NCBI GenBank assembly: GCA_934167495.1
Contig: CAKPKP010000008.1
Coordinates: forward strand, 1-64,000
Source of the DNA: an uncultured Clostridia bacterium
Lineage (GTDB): Bacteria > Bacillota > Clostridia > TANB77 > CAG-508
Reading direction: 5' to 3'
Length of the DNA: 64,000 nucleotides
Shown: piece by piece, positions 16,625-24,719 of the stretch
How positions within the stretch are numbered: the stretch's first letter is position 1
Layout: every line of letters begins with the position of its first letter
Position numbers and translations under genes: made by a program
The notes under the pieces: model-generated
What the model was told of the DNA's origin: nothing
Seen by the model: the letters and a program-made list of their open reading frames with translations, nothing else
The model's database searches: none

Positions 16625-17488
16625 TATTTTCGTATAACTCCTTTATTTGGTATTATTTCTATTACATCCTCTATTTCAAGCATTGTTAATGCTATTTCTA
16701 TTTCTTTAATTGTTTTCTTACTTATTTTTGCAATTTCATTTATTGTTAATGGATTATTTTGTATGGATTTATAAATATCTGCATATTTTTCATCTATATT
16801 TTTTTCTAAAATTAATTCTCTTCTTTTTGTATTTTTAAATTCTTTAAATTCATTTAAGATATCCTTATAATTTGTAACTAATTTAGCTCCGCTTCTTTAT
16901 TAAATTATTTGTACCTACTCCGTTTTTACTTTCTAAATCTCTTGGTATACACATAACTTTTTTACCTTGTTTTACTGCAATATTTGCTGTAATACTTGTT
17001 CCGCTTCTATACATTGCTTCAATAACTAAAACCCCTAAAGAAAGTCCGCTTACTATTCTATTTCTTTTTGGAAAATTTTTAGAACATGGTTCTACATTAG
17101 GTTCATACTCACTTACAACAAGACCATTATTTTCTATAATTCTATTAAATAATTTTATATTTTCTTTAGGATATAATTTATTAAATCCACTTCCTAAAAC
17201 AGCTATTGTTTTTCCAGATACATCTAAAGTACTCATATGTGCGATTGTATCTATTCCAATTGCCATTCCACTAACAATACATATATCTCTTAAAGCAAGT
17301 TCTGTTACAATTTTTCTAGTAATGTTTTTTCCATACTCACTACAATGTCTAGATCCAATTACAGATATTGAATATTCATTTAATAAACTATAATTACCTA
17401 TTGCAAATAATTGATTTGGTGGATTTTTTATACATTTTAATTGTTCTGGATATTTTTTATCTTTTATATCTATTTTTATAAAATTCAT
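16624..17488 (-). CDS. dprA: DNA-processing protein DprA, read through a CGG +1 shift
   Basis: DprA loads RecA on single-stranded DNA during transformation. The Rossmann-like core is clear: ISVIGSRHCSEYGKNITR (about 41-58), VSGMAIGIDTIAH (about 73-85), AVLGSGFNKLYPKEN, RNRIVSGLS and EAMYRSGTSITANIA. The first frame stops after NNLIKK-Arg-Ser (CGG AGC TAA). Skipping the C at 16891 gives the family's conserved NNLIKK-GAKLVTNYKDIL and then a winged-helix C-terminal domain (NPLTINEIAKISKKTIKEIE) up to 16624. Joined length is 287 residues, normal for short DprA. The +1 frame ends in a 1-base overlap with yraN. Thirteen bases after comM in the same operon. Alternative: a true pseudogene. Confidence 0.88.
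16889..16891 (-). other. CGG +1 frameshift site in dprA
   Basis: Minus strand, zero frame: AAG AAG CGG AGC TAA. With the C skipped: AAG AAG GGA GCT AAA TTA, giving Gly-Ala-Lys-Leu, the conserved DprA block. Confidence 0.8.
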
Positions 17489-17501
17489 TTATCACACTTT
17501 C

Positions 17502-19038
17502 TTATTTTATATTATTATTTTTATCTAAACTTCTATACTGTATAGCTTCTGCTATATGTGTTACTTCTATATCATCTGCTTGTTCTAAATCCGCTATTGT
17601 TCGAGCTACTTTTAATATTCTTCCATACGCTCTAGCTGTTAATCCAAATTTTTCAAATGCTTTCTCTAGTAAACTTCTTGATTCTAAGTTTAACTTACAA
17701 TATTTTTCTATTAAAGCTGGAGTTAATTCAGAATTAGAAAATATACCATACTCTTTATACCTATTAATTTGAATATTTCTAGCTTTATTTACTCTTTGTT
17801 TTATTTCTTTGGATGTTTCTACTTTTTCTTCAGATTCTAGCTTTGAATATTTAACTGGACATACTTCAATTTGTATATCTATTCTATCTAGCAAAGGTCC
17901 ACTGATTTTTCCTCTATATTTTTGAATCATATCTTCTGTACAATTACATATTTTATCTTTTGAACCATAATAACCACATGGGCATGGATTCATACTTGCA
18001 ATTAGCATAAAGTTACAAGGATATGTTAAAGTTGCACCTACTCTACTTATTGTAACTTTTTTATCTTCTAGTGGTGTTCTCATTACTTCTAATGTAGCTT
18101 TTTTAAATTCTGGTAATTCGTCCAAAAATAACACTCCTCTGTGTGAAAGGCTTATTTCTCCTGGTTTAGGAATTTTGCCTCCGACCTACTAAAGACACTC
18201 CTGATATTGTATGATGTGGACTTCTAAACGGTCTTGTATTAATTATTGCTTGGTTTGTATCTAATAATCCTGCTATGCTATGTATTTTGGTAACTTCTAA
18301 TGCTTCCTCAAAGGTTAAATCAGGCAATATTGTTGGTAACCTTCTTGCCATCATGGTTTTTCCTGAACCAGGATTTCCTATAAGTAAGCAATTATGCCCT
18401 CCGGCTGCAGCAACTTCAAGTGCCCTTTTTATATTTTCTTGTCCTTTAACTTCTGAAAAATCCAATTTATAATTATTTGTATCATTTAATAATTCTTCTA
18501 CATTAATTCTTTCTGATTTAATAACTATATCACCATTTAAATATTTAATTAAATCATTTAAAGTTCTAATTCCAATTATATGTATATCTTTTACTATTGA
18601 AGCCTCTTTTTCGTTTTCTTTTGGAATTATAATTTTATTAATTCCTAATTTTTTAGCTTCAATGCACATTGGTAATATTCCATTTATTTTATTTATCTTT
18701 CCATTTAGTGATAATTCTCCTATAAAAACATATTCTCTTATATTTTCACACCTTATTATTCCCATGTTTACTAATATTCCAATTGCTATTGCTAAATCAA
18801 AAATAGAACCTTCTTTTTTTATATCAGCTGGTGATAAATTTATTATTACTTTTCTACTTTTTAGCTCTATTCCACTATTTTTTATTGCAGTTTTTACTCT
18901 TTCTTTTGATTCTTTAATACTTATATCTGGTAACCCCACTACATCCCATGATGGCATTCCACTAGATACATCCACTTCAACTGAAACTAAAAAGCCATCC
19001 AATCCATGCAATGACATGCTGTTTATAATAGATAACAT
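17502..19038 (-). CDS. comM: ComM/YifB family AAA+ ATPase, read through a CGG +1 shift
   Basis: Mg-chelatase-like ATPase; ComM is a hexameric helicase that drives branch migration in natural transformation. N-terminal Lon-protease-like domain (VEVDVSSGMPSWDVVGLPDI, about 22-41), then Walker A LLIGNPGSGKTMMARRLP (about 219-236) and RSPHHTISGVSLVG. The first frame reads GTA GGT CGG AGG and stops at 18166. Skipping the C at 18183 gives VGGGKIPKPGEISLSHRG, then LFLDELPEFKK (Walker B), SMNPCPCGYYG, RDIDIQ-like LLDRIDIQIEV and the C-terminal LTARAYGRILKVARTIADLE. Joined length 511 residues, the normal ComM size. First gene of comM-dprA-yraN. Confidence 0.9.
18181..18183 (-). other. CGG +1 frameshift site in comM
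   Basis: Minus strand, zero frame: GTA GGT CGG AGG CAA AAT TCC TAA. With the C skipped: GTA GGT GGA GGC AAA ATT CCT, giving the near-invariant Val-Gly-Gly-Gly of ComM/YifB. Confidence 0.82.
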
Positions 19039-19166
19039 TATACCTCCATATTTAATTGTTATTTTTGATTGTTTTTTTAGAATTAAAATAATTGAATTAA
19101 ATTTATTATGAAACTTAAATTTTTTTGCATTTTTTAGATTTTTAAATCTTTTCTGTTATATAGAAA

Positions 19167-19216
19167 TACCATAAAAAGGATTTTTTGTCAATACATTTTT
19201 TCCTTTTTATGGTATT
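19167..19216 (-). terminator. Terminator of the VanW gene
   Basis: ATACCATAAAAAGGA pairs with TCCTTTTTATGGTAT over 15 bases with a 20-base loop. The loop contains TTGACA on the minus strand, which could also be a -35 element for comM (TATTTC 17-18 bases on). Confidence 0.65.
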
Positions 19217-19226
19217 TACTTTTAAA

Positions 19227-21086
19227 CTATTCTGCTGTTCCTATTTTTACTATTCTTTTCATTGCGCTATAAGTATCATTTGATAATATTTCTTTTGAAA
19301 TTGTTACATCATTAAGTAGAACTTCTTTATATGTTGTTACTTTATATCCTGTGCTTCCATATTGAGTAATGACTTCTTGACCTTCTGGTAAACTAGGATC
19401 TTCTATATATTCAACATTAAATGGCGTTGTAGCTGTAATTACTGGTAATATTCTTACTTCATATTCAGTTTCTTCTGCTATTCCATGAATACTTATTGTA
19501 GCAACTCCATTTTCTACTGATGTTTCAAATTTAATTGGATAATTTCTTGTATTTTCAAATTTAAAATCTATACTTCCATATACAACAGTTGCATCTCTTC
19601 CTGGTTTGACATATGAAGTTACAAATGTATGATTTTCTCTTTCTACTATTCCTAAATTTGCTAATAACACTGCATTATATAATGTTGAAGATATTTGACA
19701 TATGCCTCCTCCTAAACCGTCTTCTACTCCGCCATTTACATATATAGCCGCATTTTTATATCCTGCTTCTATAGTTCTTTTTCCTACAACTTGATTATAT
19801 GAAAAGACTTCGCCAGGCATTAAAACTACTCCATCTATCTTATCTGCTGCCAATTTTAAATTTATACTTCTATTTACATTTGTTACATCATATCTAGTTG
19901 AAAATGTTGATATCTCATATGGAAATGCTTCTAATCCTATATTATAAAGTGTAATTTCTGCTGGAATTATTTTTAATGGTATTTCATATTCTGTTTTATC
20001 TTCTGCAAGCATTGCTTTAGCTTCATCTAATGATATATCAAAATCAATTCCATCTACTTGTGCATATAATTTAAATGGTTCTTCATCATAGTGTGCATTT
20101 ACTGGTTCTTTATGTACTTTACTATATATATCATCTATATCTATATCTTTTGCTTTTTTGTTTTCAACAGCAATATCTACTGTATCACTTTTCTTGCCAT
20201 TTAAAATATCTTGTGCTTTTCTATTTTTTATATTTTTGATAATATCTGTTTTTAATTTTTCTTTATTTACATCTAATCCATCTTTTCCTTTAACAATTAT
20301 TAGTTTGTTTTCCTCTTCTTCTATATAAAATGATGGATTTTCAACAATTCCTGGTAATTTAGAAGATATATCTGTAATTGCAGCATTTAATAATTCATCA
20401 TTATAATTTTCCGTAAGTTCTAGATTATTATGAAAGATTGAAGAAAATAATAATTTATAATTATTTTGTACTAAATTTCCTTCTCTTCCCATTTTATATG
20501 CTTCTTTTACTACTTCACTGACATTATATCTGTATTCAATATTATTTGGCTCTATTTCAGCAGTATAATCATTATATTTCATACTTACTGATTCTTGAAG
20601 TTCTATATTTATAGCATCATTTACTTTTTTGGTTGCCTCTTCTACTGTTAATCCTGAAACATCTATGTTCTTTATATATATACCTTGTATTATTTTTTGA
20701 CTATTTGAATTAAGCAAAGCAAAAACCGTTGAAAATGCTATTGCTAAAATAATTATTATAGTTACTAAAAAAATAGTTATTGCTATTCTTTTTCTTCTTT
20801 TTATCATTTTAACAACATATTCTGGTTTCTCTTCAGAATTAGATTCGTTTATTATTTTAGGTTCTTCTTTTTTTTCTGATGAATCATTTGTATCTTTTGG
20901 AGTCTCGTTATTTTCCTCTGTTTTTTTCTCTTCTTCAGTTGTTTCTTGAGATTCTTCTTTTTTTACTTCATTTGCTTTTTCTTCACTTTCAAGTGTTTTT
21001 TCTTTATCTTCTTTAGCTTCATTACTTTCTGTGCTTTCTACCTTTAATTCTTCTACATCCTTTTCCTCGTTTTCCTTTGAAGACAT
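19227..21086 (-). CDS. VanW family protein with acidic N-terminus
   Basis: A 619-residue single-pass membrane protein. Residues 1-95 are a low-complexity Glu/Lys-rich cytoplasmic tail; one membrane helix follows (RIAITIFLVTIIIILAIAFS, about 99-118). Outside are two peptidoglycan-binding-4-like repeats (ISGLTVEEATKKV..., about 140-250 and the DIDDIYSKVHKEPVNAHYDE block) and the VanW domain (NVNRSINLKLAADKIDGVVL, SYNQVVGKRT, GGGICQISSTLYNAVL), ending in a G5-like beta domain. VanW proteins are cell-wall associated; the name comes from vancomycin-resistance clusters, but no resistance genes are near and a function in peptidoglycan is not proven. Own terminator. Confidence 0.88.
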   Translation of the reverse strand: MSSKENEEKDVEELKVESTESNEAKEDKEKTLESEEKANEVKKEESQETTEEEKKTEENNETPKDTNDSSEKKEEPKIINESNSEEKPEYVVKMIKRRKRIAITIFLVTIIIILAIAFSTVFALLNSNSQKIIQGIYIKNIDVSGLTVEEATKKVNDAINIELQESVSMKYNDYTAEIEPNNIEYRYNVSEVVKEAYKMGREGNLVQNNYKLLFSSIFHNNLELTENYNDELLNAAITDISSKLPGIVENPSFYIEEEENKLIIVKGKDGLDVNKEKLKTDIIKNIKNRKAQDILNGKKSDTVDIAVENKKAKDIDIDDIYSKVHKEPVNAHYDEEPFKLYAQVDGIDFDISLDEAKAMLAEDKTEYEIPLKIIPAEITLYNIGLEAFPYEISTFSTRYDVTNVNRSINLKLAADKIDGVVLMPGEVFSYNQVVGKRTIEAGYKNAAIYVNGGVEDGLGGGICQISSTLYNAVLLANLGIVERENHTFVTSYVKPGRDATVVYGSIDFKFENTRNYPIKFETSVENGVATISIHGIAEETEYEVRILPVITATTPFNVEYIEDPSLPEGQEVITQYGSTGYKVTTYKEVLLNDVTISKEILSNDTYSAMKRIVKIGTAE

Positions 21087-21252
21087 TGTTTTTCTCTCCT
21101 TTTAAATGTTTTTTACATGATACCATAATTAGATTTTTTTTACAATATCACTTATAAAATTTTATTCTATTTAGTAATTTATATTCAATTTAATTTTTTT
21201 ATGGACATTTATTTTTTTTATAGATATAATTAATAGAAAAAGAGGTGTAATT

Positions 21253-21825
21253 ATGATAGGTGATGTTTTATCAAAAGCTAGAAAAGATATTTCAATGACA
21301 AAAACAAAATTATCTGAGAAAACAGATATTAATATAGGACATTTAACACATATTGAACAAGGAAAAAGAAATCCAAGCCATAAAGCACTTAGAAACTTAT
21401 GTGATGCTTTAAATTTACCTTATCAACCTTTAATGCATACATATGATAAGGAATTGTCTGAAGAACAAAAAGAATATAATTTAGTAAATAATATATCTTG
21501 CAAAAAAATTCCTGTTCTAGATAATATAACAGATTTTGTTGATTGTCCTTTAAAAGTTCCAAATGCTTCTATGGCATTAAAAATAAATGATGATAGTATG
21601 GTTCCAACTTTAAAATTAAATTCATACGTTTATCTAGAATGGAATACTATTCCAAATAATAAGGATATAGGACTTTTTAAATATAATGACACATTTTATA
21701 TACGTCGTTTAATTTTAAGAAGAGGCGCAATTTTATTAAGAGCAGATAATAAAGAAATAGAAGATATATTAATTTCTGACTTAGAAAATCTTCAAATTAT
21801 TGGTAAGATTTTTGTTGTAAAATAA
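21253..21825 (+). CDS. XRE-type regulator with LexA/S24-like C-terminal domain
   Basis: A 190-residue protein with an N-terminal Xre helix-turn-helix (LSKARKDISMTKTKLSEKTD, HIEQGKRNPSHKALRNLCDAL, about 5-55) and a C-terminal S24 fold (PNASMALKINDDSMVPTLKLNSYVYLEWN). The Ser of the self-cleaving dyad is present in DDSMVPT (about residue 115). The position of the partner Lys reads FYIRRLIL, so Lys is replaced by Arg, and self-cleavage may be lost. Such regulators repress SOS-like, stress or phage genes. Good ribosome site AGAGGTG. Divergent from VanW, upstream of the carbohydrate-binding gene; a regulated target is not evident. Confidence 0.85.
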   Translation: MIGDVLSKARKDISMTKTKLSEKTDINIGHLTHIEQGKRNPSHKALRNLCDALNLPYQPLMHTYDKELSEEQKEYNLVNNISCKKIPVLDNITDFVDCPLKVPNASMALKINDDSMVPTLKLNSYVYLEWNTIPNNKDIGLFKYNDTFYIRRLILRRGAILLRADNKEIEDILISDLENLQIIGKIFVVK

Positions 21826-21946
21826 GTATTTTTACAATTATATTACATTTTTATAACATTTATATATTATTTTAAATTATACTTGAAGAAAATGTAATTT
21901 AATTATATAATGTCTTCAACAAAAGATAATTAAAGGAGATATTATA

Positions 21947-22414
21947 ATGGAATTGGTTAAAAATATATTTTTTAATACAGATAAATTAACTCCAAATACT
22001 AAAATTAAAATTTCTTATACAGGTAAATTTTATCAAGATAATTCTCAAGAAGTATATATTCATTGTGGTTTTGGAGAAAATTGGAATAATATAAATGATA
22101 TAAAAATGGAAAAAACAGAATTAGGTTTTCAAACTGAATTAGAGCTTATTGATAGTAATTCTTTAAATTTTTGTTTTAAAAATGATCAAGATGTTTGGGA
22201 CAATAATGATAATAAAAATTATATTTTTCCTATAGAACATATAGAAACAGCTCTTATTCCAACTAATAATGATTCATTTATAATATCAGCTCCTAGAAAG
22301 CTTAGAAAATCTTATTTATTAACTAAAAAAATAAAATTGGCTATATATAAAATAATAACATATGTTCCTAGAATTATTTCTGGAAATTATAAGAAAAAAG
22401 GTTCTGTTGCATAA
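21947..22414 (+). CDS. Small protein with starch-binding-like (CBM25/53) domain
   Basis: A 155-residue protein without signal peptide. Residues about 15-100 resemble the CBM25/CBM53 starch-binding fold: ISYTGKFYQDNSQEVYIHCG, GFGENWNNINDIKM, and the closing WDNNDNKNYIFPIE with the typical Trp-Asp-Asn-Asn. The remainder is a basic tail (APRKLRKSYLLTKKIKLAIY) with a hydrophobic helix. Cytosolic starch-binding modules in Clostridia are thought to bind storage glucan; that would fit the UDP-sugar pyrophosphorylase/mutase gene 2.3 kb away, but this is inference. Strong AAAGGAGAT ribosome site; followed by a terminator. Confidence 0.7.
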   Translation: MELVKNIFFNTDKLTPNTKIKISYTGKFYQDNSQEVYIHCGFGENWNNINDIKMEKTELGFQTELELIDSNSLNFCFKNDQDVWDNNDNKNYIFPIEHIETALIPTNNDSFIISAPRKLRKSYLLTKKIKLAIYKIITYVPRIISGNYKKKGSVA

Positions 22415-22456
22415 TTTATTTAAAATATCTATATATAAGTTTTTTCATAGAAACAT

Positions 22457-22489
22457 AAAAAAAGAAACTGTTTAAAGTTTCTTTTTTTA
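22457..22489. terminator. Terminator between CBM gene and SDR gene
   Basis: AAAAAAAGAAACT pairs with AAGTTTCTTTTTTT around GTTTA; works on both strands for the two convergent genes. Confidence 0.85.
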
Positions 22490-23212
22490 CATTATATACC
22501 CTCCATTTATACCTATTACCTGACCTGTTGTAAATTCATCTTCTGCAAGCCATTTTATACACTTAGTTATATCTATTGGATTTCCTATCTTTTCTAATGG
22601 TGTTTCATATTTAAATCTATTCATTGATTCTTCATCGATATTCTTATTCATATCTGTATTTATCATTCCAGGTGCAATACTATTTACCCTTATATTAGAT
22701 GGTCCTAATTCTTTTGCTAATGCTTTAGTAAATCCATTTATTCCTGCCTTACTTGTTGAATATGCCACCTCACAAGATGCTCCTGTCTGTCCCCATATAG
22801 ATGAAATATTTATTATAAGCCCTGAACCTTGATTTAGCATATATGGTATTACCTCTTTAGAACTTAAGAAAACAGATGTTAAATTGGTATTTATAATTTC
22901 ATTCCATTTATCTAAACTCATTTCTTGAATTAATCCATTATATGATATTCCTGCATTATTAACTAAAATATCTATATTATTAAATTTTTTTATGCAATTT
23001 TCTATCATAGCTTTTATTTCTGTTTCATTTTGAATATTTACTTTCATGTATTCCACAGTGTATCCTTTTTCTGTGGAAATTCTTTTGATTTCCTTTGCCT
23101 CAGTTTCAGAATTGTTATATGTAAAGAACACATTATATCCTTCTTTTGCAAATTCCTCTACTATATTTCTTCCAATTCCTCTTGAGCCTCCTGTAATCAA
23201 TATTGTTTTCAT
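22487..23212 (-). CDS. Short-chain dehydrogenase, FabG-like
   Basis: A 241-residue classical SDR. NAD(P) motif TGGSRGIGRNIV (about 7-18), NNAGISYNG (about 86), catalytic Ser in IINISSIWGQTG (about 137), Tyr-x-x-x-Lys in VAYSTSKAGINGFTKAL (about 151-155) and the C-terminal TGQVIGINGGYIM. Closest in style to 3-oxoacyl-ACP reductases (FabG, YmfI), which reduce beta-ketoacyl groups, but the family has many substrates and no fatty-acid genes are near. ATG at 23212. Stands alone between convergent CBM gene and the repeat at 23291. Confidence 0.85.
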   Translation of the reverse strand: MKTILITGGSRGIGRNIVEEFAKEGYNVFFTYNNSETEAKEIKRISTEKGYTVEYMKVNIQNETEIKAMIENCIKKFNNIDILVNNAGISYNGLIQEMSLDKWNEIINTNLTSVFLSSKEVIPYMLNQGSGLIINISSIWGQTGASCEVAYSTSKAGINGFTKALAKELGPSNIRVNSIAPGMINTDMNKNIDEESMNRFKYETPLEKIGNPIDITKCIKWLAEDEFTTGQVIGINGGYIM

Positions 23213-23290
23213 ATTTTATTCCCTTTCTATCATAATTTTAATATGGTTAACTTTAAAATTCTTCGTTTAACATTTAACAAAATTTTTATA

Positions 23291-23402
23291 TATTTTAAAT
23301 TGTAGTGTTTAGCCCACGTTTAATTGTTCGTGTGCGAAATTTGCAAAGCAAATTTCTGTACAAAGTATTTATTTAATAGGATTTTCAGAAAACTTTCCTA
23401 TA
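23291..23402. repeat. Dispersed repeat, copy A
   Basis: Contains CCCACGTTTAATTGTTCGTG, GCGAAATTTGCAAAGCAAAT, then TTCTGTACAAAGTATTTATT and TAATAGGATTTTCAGAAAAC. Nearly the same text occurs at 45889-46040, a diverged copy at 41761-41860, and parts at 24624-24666, 35991-36041 and 47060-47100. Here it is downstream of the tRNA unit and upstream of the SDR gene. Confidence 0.8.
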
Positions 23403-23412
23403 ATATAAAAAA

Positions 23413-23450
23413 AGTCAAGAATTAAGAACTTCTTCAAAACTCTTGACCTT
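23413..23450 (-). terminator. Terminator of the Lys-Glu-Thr tRNA unit
   Basis: GTCAAGA pairs with TCTTGAC around a 21-base loop that has its own small hairpin; on the minus strand it is followed by TTTTTTT. Confidence 0.75.
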
Positions 23451-23453
23451 TAT

Positions 23454-23529
<76 letters not shown>

Positions 23530-23537
23530 AATTAAAT

Positions 23538-23612
23538 TGGTGACCCGTACGGGAATCGAACCCATGTCTCCGCCGTGAAAGGGCGATGTCTTAACCGCTT
23601 GACCAACGGGCC
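23538..23612 (-). tRNA. tRNA-Glu (TTC)
   Basis: Acceptor GGCCCGT/ACGGGTC, anticodon loop CTTTCAC with anticodon TTC, T arm GGTTCGATTCC, encoded CCA. Middle gene of the unit, 8 bases from tRNA-Thr. Confidence 0.95.
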
Positions 23613-23616
23613 TTAT

Positions 23617-23651
23617 AAAATAAATATCAATGAAACATTGATATTTATTTT
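23617..23651. repeat. Perfect palindrome between tRNA-Lys and tRNA-Glu
   Basis: AAAATAAATATCAATG and CATTGATATTTATTTT are exact 16-base complements around AAA. In the tRNA precursor this forms a stable hairpin between two tRNAs; it may guide processing or partly terminate transcription. Confidence 0.85.
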
Positions 23652-23726
23652 GGTGAGCTATCCGCGACTCGAACGCGGGACAACTTGATTAAAAGTCAAG
23701 TGCTCTACCACCTGAGCTAATAGCCC
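23651..23726 (-). tRNA. tRNA-Lys (TTT)
   Basis: Acceptor GGGCTAT/ATAGCTC, anticodon loop CTTTTAA with anticodon TTT, T arm CGTTCGAGTCG, encoded CCA. First gene of the unit. With the CTT tRNA at 9884 both lysine codons are served by separate tRNAs. Confidence 0.95.
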
Positions 23727-23895
23727 ATGTCACCTTTTTTGTTTACCAGTTTTGCAACTGCTTTTATATATTACACCATTTTTTTAAATCTGTCAACTGT
23801 TTTTTTACATTTTTTTTAAATTTCTTGATTTTTTTTTCATATGAATATATAATTTATGCAATATATTAATATTATTTATTAATTTTGGAGGTTTT

Positions 23896-24612
23896 ATGCA
23901 AAGAATACTTAGTTTAATGAGAAAAGCAATTTCTAATTTTGATATGATTTCAGACGGAGATAAAATAGCAGTATGTCTTTCTGGCGGAAAAGATTCTGTC
24001 ACACTTCTTATGGCATTAAAAGCCTATCAAAGATTTTCACCACAAAAATTTGATTTAATTGCAATAAGTATCAATCCTGGTTTCGAATTTTTTGATGTTA
24101 ATCTTTTAAAAAATATATGTGAGAGTGTTGATGTTCCTTTATTCATTGAAGATAGCCACGCTAAAGAAATTGTTTTTGACATAAGAAGAGAACAAAACCC
24201 ATGCTCATTATGTGCTAATTTAAGAAGAGGAATAATAAATAGCATTGCAATTAGAGAAAATTGTAATAAAATAGCTCTTGGTCATAATAAAGATGATGTT
24301 TTAGAAACTTTTTTCTTAAATTTATTATATACTGGCAATATTTCTACTTTTTCACCTGTTAGTTATATGGATAGGTCAAAAATAACTCTTATAAGACCTT
24401 TAATCTGTTTAGAAGAAAAAGAAATAAGAGCTTTTATAAAAAGGAGTAATATTACATTAATGCCTAAATGTTGTCCAATGGATGGTTTTTCAAAACGTGA
24501 AGACATGAAAAACTTAATTGAATCATTTAGAAAAGATATACCTCACATAAAAGAAAATATATTTGGCGCAATTCAAAGAAAAGAGATTAGTGGATGGAAA
24601 GTTATAAAATAA
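23896..24612 (+). CDS. ttcA: TtcA-like tRNA thiolation protein
   Basis: A 238-residue PP-loop ATPase. The PP-loop CLSGGKDSVTLL lies at about residues 27-38; the CxxC pair in NPCSLCANLRRG (about 102-105) and further cysteines in MPKCCPMDG (about 196) fit the cluster-binding set of TtcA; GHNKDDVLETFFLNL is the second conserved block. TtcA makes 2-thiocytidine at position 32 of some tRNAs. It lies directly beside a tRNA cluster, though on the opposite strand. The start at 23896 has GGAGG 7 bases upstream. Related TilS would carry a different C-terminal domain, absent here. Confidence 0.85.
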   Translation: MQRILSLMRKAISNFDMISDGDKIAVCLSGGKDSVTLLMALKAYQRFSPQKFDLIAISINPGFEFFDVNLLKNICESVDVPLFIEDSHAKEIVFDIRREQNPCSLCANLRRGIINSIAIRENCNKIALGHNKDDVLETFFLNLLYTGNISTFSPVSYMDRSKITLIRPLICLEEKEIRAFIKRSNITLMPKCCPMDGFSKREDMKNLIESFRKDIPHIKENIFGAIQRKEISGWKVIK

Positions 24613-24623
24613 TAGTAATTAAA

Positions 24624-24666
24624 TATTTCTCTAATAGAAAATTCAGAAAAATTTACTATTAGAGGA
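24624..24666. repeat. Dispersed repeat, partial copy F
   Basis: AAATATTTCTCTAATAGAAA and ATTCAGAAAAATTTACTATT keep the hairpin half of the repeat (CTCTAATAG pairing with CTATTAGAG) seen at 23291 and 45889. Sits 3' of ttcA, before its terminator. Confidence 0.45.
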
Positions 24667-24667
24667 A

Positions 24668-24712
24668 AAAAATAGGTATTTGCATTTTTTACAAATACCT
24701 ACTTTTTTTATA
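24668..24712. terminator. Terminator between ttcA and the fused sugar-phosphate gene
   Basis: TAGGTATTTG pairs with CAAATACCTA around CATTTTTTA, followed by TTTTTTT; A run on the other side makes it work for both convergent genes. Confidence 0.85.
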
Positions 24713-24719
24713 ATTATAT

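Noticed and set aside
17502..18134. Separate gene for the C-terminal half of ComM
   Set aside because: It lacks a ribosome site, starts in the middle of the Walker B region, and joins exactly to the upstream half by skipping one C.
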